A stretch of 64,000 nucleotides of DNA. Source: Pedobacter sp. Leaf41. Lineage in GTDB: Bacteria; Bacteroidota; Bacteroidia; Sphingobacteriales; Sphingobacteriaceae. How positions within the stretch are numbered: the first letter of the stretch is position 1; each line of letters opens with the position of its first letter. Positions 58,309 to 64,000 of this stretch are shown piece after piece. The DNA lies in assembly GCF_001422545.1 (NCBI RefSeq), contig NZ_LMLE01000001.1, positions 472,830-536,829 on the forward strand, read 5' to 3'. Position numbers and translations under genes: made by a program. The notes under the pieces were generated by a model, which was not told where the DNA came from, did no database searches, and was given only the letters and a program-made list of their open reading frames with translations.

Positions 58309-58965
58309 ATGGAAAACCAGCTTACCAACAATGCGAATGCTTTACGCTTATTTTTTACTGAAGATATTTTTTTAGTGAAGGATCAGTATGTTCAAATCGC
58401 ACTTGTTGATAACGAAAAGCCTGTTAGTAACCCGATTGAATCTCAAACTGATTTAATTGAAGAAAAAGTTTTACAGCCTAAAAGTGAGTCAATTTCAGTA
58501 GAAACAAATGAAGAATCTGCTAAAAGCTACACCCCTCAAGTAGAAATTCCTCGTGTTTTGGCTGAACCAAAATCGCCAAAATCCTTTAAATTTTTGGGCG
58601 GAAACAAAAAGTCGGTTTTGATTTTAGTAAATGATAAACTGAATGATGTAAGCACTACCGAGGGAAGAGAATTACTGCGAAAAATTGTTAAGGCAGTTGA
58701 TTTGAGTACACCGGACTTTGCGGTAGTGAATTATGCACAATATATAGGAACCGAATATGTTGATTTCCATGAGTTTTTTAAACCGGCAATTATGCTTTCA
58801 TTTGGGGTAGAAATTTCTGATCTAAAACTGAATCTGGTTTGGCAGAATGAAATTATTCAGCATGGAGGTACAAAAATCATCTTCGCACCCAACCTTCATC
58901 AATTGGATAGCGATTTAACCGCTAAAAAATTACTTTGGGGAAATTTGCAGAAAATTAAGTTATAG
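58309..58965 (+). CDS. Unassigned 218-residue protein, possibly HolD (psi)-like
   Basis: No signal peptide. The first about 30 residues carry a conserved-looking start (LRLFFTEDIFLVKDQ). A Ser/Pro/Glu/Lys-rich linker (about 40-95) is followed by a compact alpha/beta domain: KKSVLILVNDKLNDVSTTEGRELLRKIVKAVDLS, FAVVNYAQYIGTEYVD, IMLSFGVEI and IIFAPNLHQLDSDL. It ends in KKLLWGNLQKIKL. The strand-helix pattern and the terminal K-LLWxxL resemble the DNA polymerase III psi subunit (HolD) group, but I cannot confirm it. It is divergent from the SurA-like genes and 59 nt upstream of rdgB. Confidence 0.5.
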   Translation: MENQLTNNANALRLFFTEDIFLVKDQYVQIALVDNEKPVSNPIESQTDLIEEKVLQPKSESISVETNEESAKSYTPQVEIPRVLAEPKSPKSFKFLGGNKKSVLILVNDKLNDVSTTEGRELLRKIVKAVDLSTPDFAVVNYAQYIGTEYVDFHEFFKPAIMLSFGVEISDLKLNLVWQNEIIQHGGTKIIFAPNLHQLDSDLTAKKLLWGNLQKIKL

Positions 58966-59024
58966 ATTTTAAATATCGGAATCTGTTTATCCCATTACCT
59001 ATTTACTATTTTCCATCTAACATC

Positions 59025-59600
59025 ATGAAGAAGCTTGTTTTTGCCACCAACAATCAACATAAAACAGAAGAAATTCGCCTGGCTTTGGTTGGAGAATATG
59101 AGGTTTTAAATCTGAATGATATTGGCTGTAATGCGGATATACCCGAAACTGCTAACACATTTGAAGGGAATGCAAGTTTAAAGAGTAAATATGTGGTAGA
59201 AAATTTTAATTTAGATTGCTTTGCTGATGACAGTGGTTTAGAGGTAGCAGCGCTAAATAATGAGCCTGGCGTTTTTTCTGCCAGATACGGTGGGAGTAGG
59301 GATAGCTTAGAAAATATGCAACTGGTTTTGCAAAAACTTGAAGGACAACATAATCGTAAAGCAAGGTTTAAAACCGTTATCTCCCTAATGCTGAATGATG
59401 TTAATCATATTTTCGAAGGAACGATTGAAGGTACGATAACCCAAAACTTAGCTGGATCAAATGGATTTGGTTACGACCCAATCTTTCAACCTGATGGTTA
59501 TGATGTTACTTTTGCTGAAATGGATATGGCTGAAAAAAACAAGATTAGCCATAGAGCCATTGCGCTAAAAAAAATGATTGAGTTTTTGAAGGCCAGCTAA
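59025..59600 (+). CDS. rdgB: Non-canonical purine NTP pyrophosphatase (RdgB/HAM1)
   Basis: The 191-residue enzyme hydrolyses dITP, XTP and ITP to monophosphates and keeps damaged bases out of DNA. Motifs are MKKLVFATNNQHKTEEIRLAL (start), ADDSGLEVAALNNEPGVFSARYGG (substrate/metal), GSNGFGYDPIFQPDG and SHRAIALKKM. The length is normal. It is preceded by the possible HolD-like gene and followed directly by a repeat whose first base is the stop codon. Confidence 0.95.
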   Translation: MKKLVFATNNQHKTEEIRLALVGEYEVLNLNDIGCNADIPETANTFEGNASLKSKYVVENFNLDCFADDSGLEVAALNNEPGVFSARYGGSRDSLENMQLVLQKLEGQHNRKARFKTVISLMLNDVNHIFEGTIEGTITQNLAGSNGFGYDPIFQPDGYDVTFAEMDMAEKNKISHRAIALKKMIEFLKAS

Positions 59601-59762
59601 ACGTCCTTGCGAGTCCCGATTTTTCATCGGGCGTGGCAATCTCATTGGGGTTAACCACAACTAAAAAAGAGAACTACAATGGCGATTGGAAGGTTACGCT
59701 ATGTTAGAGATTGCTACAAAAATCACCGATGAAGAATTGGAGAAAATTTTCGCAAGGACGTT
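59600..59762. repeat. Repeat with 13-bp perfect terminal inverted repeats (family C, copy 2)
   Basis: AACGTCCTTGCGA (59600-59612) and TCGCAAGGACGTT (59750-59762) are perfect inverted ends of a 163-bp element. It includes CGATTTTTCATCGG and CGTGGCAATCTC, both present in the copy at 51468-51605, and GAGATTGCT near 59707, the inverse of GGCAATCTC. Its left end starts on the last base of the rdgB stop codon. Confidence 0.75.
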
Positions 59763-59794
59763 CCAGGTGCTTGTAAAACGCCGTTTGCAGTAAT

Positions 59795-62101
59795 TTACAA
59801 CTTCTTTATCGTTTTCTTTAAAGTATCTACTTTTGGCAAAATAGGTTTAATCCCGAAATTAACTGTATCTAAAGAGTTAGCCAAAGGCACATTCTTGTTC
59901 AAGTTGAAGTTTACTTTTCCATTGGGTAGTGTTACCTTTTTAGCAGGAAGCTTGTTTACATTTTTTTGAGCTGGAACCTTATTATTGTTTGCCAAAATAG
60001 TTTTAGCTGAAGGAGTTTTAGTTCTTGATTTCGTTTTGCCCGAAGAGCCAACGGCATCTTTCTTAGCTTTCGGTCTTTCTTTAGGTTTCCATGAAAAGCC
60101 TTTTAATACGTTATCTTTAGCAACCTTATTTTCTGGGTTTAGCGCACCTTCAACACCTTTAATGTAAACAATGTCTTCAATATCATTTTCATTATCCTGA
60201 AAAATAAATTTTATCCTACTGCTCAAAGTCTGATTCATTTCTTTGTAAACCTTCGTGCTATCATCCTGCGTGTAGTAAATACTTTCTGCATTACCATCAA
60301 CGTACATAGTTTTGAGCTTGCCATTTCTAAAAAAGCCAGTCATTAATCTGCCTTTTATCTGGTTAAAACGCAAAGAATCTTTTGGTGTATTCACTAAGAA
60401 AGCATTTTTGATGGCTTGCAGGTTGTTTAACTTCTTGTTTTTAAACTGAACATAAATCGTATCTGCAATTTGCTGTGATCCTTCTGACCAAATAATCGGA
60501 TTTAGAAAACAACGAAGGGTAGAGTCGGCACTGGTATAAAATAAACTATCGGTTTTAGCCTGAATATTTGTTTTGAAAATTTTCACGCCATGATAAGCCT
60601 TAATTATACGGGCCTGAACGGTATCTGCAGGATTGAATTTAGCGGTATCGTTTTTTAGGGCACCTTTTAAACTGGCTAAGTTTTTAGTTAAACCATCTTT
60701 GGTTACTGCCTTCGAGGCAGGGTTCAATAAACTATCCACCTTTAATGGATTAATGTTTTTTATCTCGCCAGTCTTTGCAGTAAGTTTTTTTGTTAAGCTA
60801 TCCTGCTTTAATTTCGGCAGGTTTTTAACAATAGAATCTGCCTTCGCTTTAAGCAGATTTATTGTACTATCCCCCTTTATTTTAGGTGGAATTTTACTTA
60901 AAGAATCTATATTTAAACTGTCTGTAGATTTACTGAGTGATAAACTCTTTTCATCATTTGGACTAGCCTCATTCTTCGATTTGTTTTTGGCTTTTTTATC
61001 GTTTTCTCCAATTACTTTATCAGCACCTCTTGTTGGTGTCGGCTGATCAGGACTTTCTTTCTTTTCTTTAGTGCCGCCATCCTCTTCATCATCTTCTCCA
61101 ACTTCGTTATCTGCTTTGATAGAAATTTTTGGAATCAACTTCAAGGTTTTCTGCAACACCATTTGGGTTTCCAGGGTATCGGCACCCATCCATAAACTAT
61201 CCGGGCGCTTTTTACCCTTTACCAGAACAGAATCTTCAGTGCCAATACCTAAATATGCATTTCTGGTTACCAGTGTCCGCTGATCAATTTTGTAGTAGTA
61301 GCCTAAATCGCCGAACATTTTCATTTTGTCCTTGGTATCAGAGAATACGATATTTTTAACGGCTTTACCAATTCCTTTCTTCCCAAAATAATATAAGCTG
61401 TCTCCCTTTAATGATCTTGTTCCTTGAGTATATAAATTTTTCTTTCCAAAAAATGCATCTTCAGTTGTAGTATTGTATTGACCATTTTCAGTATATAAGT
61501 TATCGTCCTTCCCTTTGATATTCGTTGGGCCATAAAAATAAGTCCATTTCGACTGGGTATCATAACTCATCGTGTCTGATTTGATTGTAGTTTGTGGCGT
61601 TACTACTACCACATTATACTTGAAGTAAGCATAATTTCTGCTACTAAAATAATAGCCGTTTTTACTGGTTAATGTAACATCCTGGTTTACGATCTTCCCA
61701 CCGCTCGTGTAAGTGCCGATTTTACTTAAGGTGTTGTAATCTAATATGTTAGTAGTTAAAACAGATGTTGGATCCTTCATAACCACGTTTCCGGTTAAGT
61801 GCGCCTGTTTTTTATTTCCGTCATATTCCAATTGATCGGAATAGATATCAGTGGCCAACTGATTGATGTGAACGTTTTTAAAGGCTTCGAAATAATTTCG
61901 CTCGCTGTAAAATACAGCACTATCGCAGGTTAGTGTTGCGTTATCTTGCTGAAAAATGGGAAAGCGTAAGTAGCTGATTTTATTTTTTGTATCACCGCTT
62001 ATTTTCGCAAACGAAACAATTTTGATCTTCGTTGCCTTTTGTTGGCTAAAAAGATATACCGGAAAGATTATTAAAAATAAAAAGACAAATAGTTTTTGCA
62101 C
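59795..62101 (-). CDS. OstA-like LPS-transport protein with a long charged linker
   Basis: The 768-residue protein has a signal peptide (LFVFLFLIIFPVYLFSQ). The N-terminal LptA/OstA-like beta-jellyroll region (about 22-310) shows repeated strands such as TCDSAVFYSERNYFEAFKNVHINQLATDIYSDQLEYDGNKKQAHLTGNV. A long low-complexity part rich in Lys, Asp, Ser and Leu (about 335-490) has DSL/ADSI-type repeats. A second beta region follows (about 490-650; FKTNIQAKTDSLFYTSADSTL). The C-terminus is basic. OstA-family proteins bind LPS in transport; this one is the Bacteroidota long version. It is divergent from tilS across a 65-base gap with a palindrome. Confidence 0.85.
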   Translation of the reverse strand: MQKLFVFLFLIIFPVYLFSQQKATKIKIVSFAKISGDTKNKISYLRFPIFQQDNATLTCDSAVFYSERNYFEAFKNVHINQLATDIYSDQLEYDGNKKQAHLTGNVVMKDPTSVLTTNILDYNTLSKIGTYTSGGKIVNQDVTLTSKNGYYFSSRNYAYFKYNVVVVTPQTTIKSDTMSYDTQSKWTYFYGPTNIKGKDDNLYTENGQYNTTTEDAFFGKKNLYTQGTRSLKGDSLYYFGKKGIGKAVKNIVFSDTKDKMKMFGDLGYYYKIDQRTLVTRNAYLGIGTEDSVLVKGKKRPDSLWMGADTLETQMVLQKTLKLIPKISIKADNEVGEDDEEDGGTKEKKESPDQPTPTRGADKVIGENDKKAKNKSKNEASPNDEKSLSLSKSTDSLNIDSLSKIPPKIKGDSTINLLKAKADSIVKNLPKLKQDSLTKKLTAKTGEIKNINPLKVDSLLNPASKAVTKDGLTKNLASLKGALKNDTAKFNPADTVQARIIKAYHGVKIFKTNIQAKTDSLFYTSADSTLRCFLNPIIWSEGSQQIADTIYVQFKNKKLNNLQAIKNAFLVNTPKDSLRFNQIKGRLMTGFFRNGKLKTMYVDGNAESIYYTQDDSTKVYKEMNQTLSSRIKFIFQDNENDIEDIVYIKGVEGALNPENKVAKDNVLKGFSWKPKERPKAKKDAVGSSGKTKSRTKTPSAKTILANNNKVPAQKNVNKLPAKKVTLPNGKVNFNLNKNVPLANSLDTVNFGIKPILPKVDTLKKTIKKL

Positions 62102-62121
62102 TTTACAAAGTTAGTTTTTTG

Positions 62122-62162
62122 TTCCGAACGTTCGGAATACCAGTTAAAATTAAATATTTTTG
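62122..62162 (+). promoter_or_regulatory. Palindrome and tilS promoter
   Basis: TTCCGAACGTTCGGAA (62122-62137) is a perfect 16-bp palindrome. TATTTTTG (62155-62162) is a TAnnTTTG box ending four bases before the tilS ATG (62167). The palindrome occupies the place of the -33 element. Such GAACGTTC palindromes are the kind bound by TetR-type dimers; no such regulator is encoded in the window. Confidence 0.6.
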
Positions 62163-62166
62163 GTGG

Positions 62167-63498
62167 ATGTTACCCTTAAAACAATTTCAGGATTTTATTA
62201 ATCAGCATGAGCTGTTTGCTAGGGATAATAGGATTCTTTTAGCCATAAGCGGCGGGAAAGATTCGGTTTTAATGTTGCATTTGTTTAAGGCAATAGGCGT
62301 TAATATAGGTGTGGCGCATTGTAATTTTAACTTAAGAGGTGATGAAGCGCAACGTGATGAAAATTTTGTTAAAATGCTCTCTGCAAGTCTTGATGTTCCT
62401 TTTTATCTAACGCATTTTGACACCAAAAAATATGCCGCAGAAAATAAAATTTCTACCCAGATGGCTGCCCGAGATTTACGTTACCCGTGGTTCGAAGAAA
62501 TTAGGGTAAAATACGGTTACGATTTGGTTGCTTCGGCACACCATCAAAACGATACCTTAGAAACCATGCTGATTAACCTTACTCGTGGGACAGGAATAAG
62601 TGGTTTGCACGGTATTTTACCAAAGAGACAACATTTAATCAGGCCATTATTGTTTTTAAATCGAAATGAGATTGATGAAATAATCGACAAAAATCATTTA
62701 GATTTCGTTGAAGACAGTTCGAATCAAAGTACACAATATACCAGGAATAAAATTAGGTTAGGCGTAATTCCGAAACTTAAAGAGATCAATCCAGATTTGG
62801 AGAAAACCTTTACAGAAAATGCCGTTCGATTTGCCGAAGTGGAGGCGTTTCTAAATACAGCGGTGAAGAAATTAGCTGCAAAAATTCTTCAAAAGAAAGA
62901 TGACGGCGTTTACATCGCGATAGATGAAATAGTAAAGCTTAACCCTCAGCGGCTGCTGTTTTTTGAATTGCTAAAACCTTATGGATTTACAGAATCGGTT
63001 GTTCAGGAAATTTTAAGTCATTTAAATTCATTGAGTGGTACGCATTTTTTCAGCTCAACTCATCAGGCTATTATCAATAGAGATTATCTGGTAATCGCCG
63101 AAAAGAATGTCGACTCAGTCTTTAATCAGTTTATTCACCCATCAACATATAATATCCTATTTGGAAAGGATGACATAACACTTTCGTTTTCTTCTGAAAT
63201 CAAATTCGAAGTTGGCCATTACAAAGCCTTCGTTAATGCGGATAAATTAATTTTTCCGCTGATAGTAAGAAATTGGCAGAATGGCGATAAATTTATCCCC
63301 TTGGGTATGCGACAGCTCAAAAAGGTGAGCGATTATTTTATTGATGAAAAGGTGCCAATACATTTAAAAGCCACCACACCGATTTTAGTAAATGGGAATG
63401 GCGATATCGTTTGGATTGTGGGTATGCGTCAGGATAATCGATACAAATTAACTGCAGCAACAAAAAAAGTTGCTATATTCGAACTCAAAAAAAAATAA
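62167..63498 (+). CDS. tilS: tRNA(Ile)-lysidine synthetase
   Basis: The enzyme (about 443 residues) converts C34 of tRNA-Ile(CAU) to lysidine, which changes both the codon read and the amino acid. The PP-loop is LLAISGGKDSVLMLHLF (about 26-42). VASAHHQNDTLETMLINLTRGTGISGL and TRNKIRLGVIPKL follow, and a C-terminal TilS domain ends the protein (LPLIVRNWQNGDKFIPLGM, KKVSDYFIDEKVP). I start at ATG 62167 because the longer frame from 62119 covers the promoter and palindrome. The PH-like gene starts directly after its stop (GTG at 63499). Confidence 0.95.
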   Translation: MLPLKQFQDFINQHELFARDNRILLAISGGKDSVLMLHLFKAIGVNIGVAHCNFNLRGDEAQRDENFVKMLSASLDVPFYLTHFDTKKYAAENKISTQMAARDLRYPWFEEIRVKYGYDLVASAHHQNDTLETMLINLTRGTGISGLHGILPKRQHLIRPLLFLNRNEIDEIIDKNHLDFVEDSSNQSTQYTRNKIRLGVIPKLKEINPDLEKTFTENAVRFAEVEAFLNTAVKKLAAKILQKKDDGVYIAIDEIVKLNPQRLLFFELLKPYGFTESVVQEILSHLNSLSGTHFFSSTHQAIINRDYLVIAEKNVDSVFNQFIHPSTYNILFGKDDITLSFSSEIKFEVGHYKAFVNADKLIFPLIVRNWQNGDKFIPLGMRQLKKVSDYFIDEKVPIHLKATTPILVNGNGDIVWIVGMRQDNRYKLTAATKKVAIFELKKK

Positions 63499-63987
63499 GT
63501 GGAAAGCAAATACGCCTACATCGAAAAACAATACATCGGTCGTGATTATGTTCGCATTTTCATCAGGTTAATAATGGCCGCTTTCTGTTTTGCAGCTTAT
63601 GTTTACGAACGCGATCGCGACAATACTCAAGACTTATTTTTGGTGGTTGGCTTCGGCATTATCGGTGTTTCTATGTTACTGCTGTTCTTAATCCAGTATA
63701 AAATTGTAGTTGATAATGGAAGTATGATCTTAGATGGCCTTTGGACTACAAAACGTGTTAAAATTGACTTAAATAGTATTGTTGATGTTCGTAAAGCAAC
63801 TTACAGTCGCTATTTTTTTAATAACCCAGTTTATAATCTTCATACAAAAGGTACTATACGCTTTTATTCTTCAGGTAAAGATGCCGTTGTTTTAACGGAT
63901 CGCGATGGCCTGGAATATTTCATCGGCACACAAAGACCAAACGAACTTTTCCTTGTGATTAAAGAGGAAATGAGAAACCTGAAATAA
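63499..63987 (+). CDS. Membrane protein with PH-like domain
   Basis: The 162-residue protein has two helices near the N-terminus (IFIRLIMAAFCFAAYVYE and FLVVGFGIIGVSMLLLFLIQYK). Then there is a beta-rich segment (KIVVDNGSMILDGLWTTKRVKIDLNSIVDVRKATYSRYFF, GTIRFYSSGKDAVVLTDRDG) resembling bacterial PH-like domains, and a C-terminal helix. Start GTG at 63499 immediately follows the tilS stop, so translation is probably coupled. Function unknown. Confidence 0.7.
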   Translation: MESKYAYIEKQYIGRDYVRIFIRLIMAAFCFAAYVYERDRDNTQDLFLVVGFGIIGVSMLLLFLIQYKIVVDNGSMILDGLWTTKRVKIDLNSIVDVRKATYSRYFFNNPVYNLHTKGTIRFYSSGKDAVVLTDRDGLEYFIGTQRPNELFLVIKEEMRNLK

Positions 63988-64000
63988 TTTCCGGGTAAAA

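Overview
The window looks like chromosomal DNA of a Bacteroidota bacterium, most likely a Sphingobacteriaceae member such as Pedobacter (inference from gene types, no database search). Reasons: AT-rich composition; TAnnTTTG-type -7 promoter boxes; an ileS-traR/dksA-lspA cluster; two TonB-dependent receptor genes, one paired with a DUF4249 lipoprotein; an OstA-like LPS-transport protein; a SurA-like isomerase next to a MoxR ATPase; and many short interspersed repeats between genes. I see no rRNA, CRISPR array, insertion sequence, phage or plasmid gene. Almost all of it is ordinary core genome.

Layout. 1-8.1 kb: a DUF4139 envelope protein, a DASH-type cryptochrome/photolyase, the 2-oxoglutarate dehydrogenase pair sucA-sucB and a DUF2809 membrane protein. 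8.1-16.7 kb: a MITE-like repeat, a DUF4269 protein, the leftward operon ileS-traR-lspA, two small membrane proteins and an RND/MMPL exporter. 16.8-20.6 kb: recO, two identical tRNA-Val genes, then a UbiA-like membrane protein, a methyltransferase and a thioredoxin-reductase-like flavoenzyme. 20.8-27.8 kb: an amino acid permease, then a PadR regulator, a PspC-domain membrane protein, an outer-membrane beta-barrel receptor and a small lipoprotein. 27.8-36.3 kb: SGNH hydrolase, TonB receptor plus DUF4249 lipoprotein, 2-hydroxyacid dehydrogenase, a large macroglobulin/plug protein and a nitroreductase. 36.4-41.1 kb: EEP-family protein, two rhomboid proteases and mutL. 41.3-48.8 kb: amidohydrolase, serine hydrolase, TPR protein, sterol-desaturase-like enzyme, Crp/Fnr regulator, a beta-propeller-like protein and a 2OG-Fe(II) oxygenase. 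49-64 kb: msrA, cysS, M28 peptidase, DUF4440-like protein, a GDPD-like protein, MoxR, two SurA-like proteins, a possible HolD-like protein, rdgB, an OstA-like protein, tilS and a PH-like membrane protein.

The points most worth a second look are: a glycerophosphodiesterase-family protein in which both catalytic histidines are replaced (53770-54654); a serine hydrolase that appears to keep only the tail of a GH3/NagZ module (42966-44783); a GC-rich palindrome inserted in frame in ileS (12572-12592); TAnnTTTG boxes placed 2-4 nt before start codons at six genes, which implies leaderless mRNAs; an inverted repeat over the padR promoter; a perfect 16-bp palindrome in front of tilS; a possible psi-subunit-like protein (58309-58965); and several families of intergenic repeats with terminal inverted repeats. 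I found no clear defence or otherwise wholly new multi-gene system. The padR-pspC-receptor-lipoprotein locus and the UbiA-like/methyltransferase/flavoenzyme trio are the best candidates for undescribed pathways.
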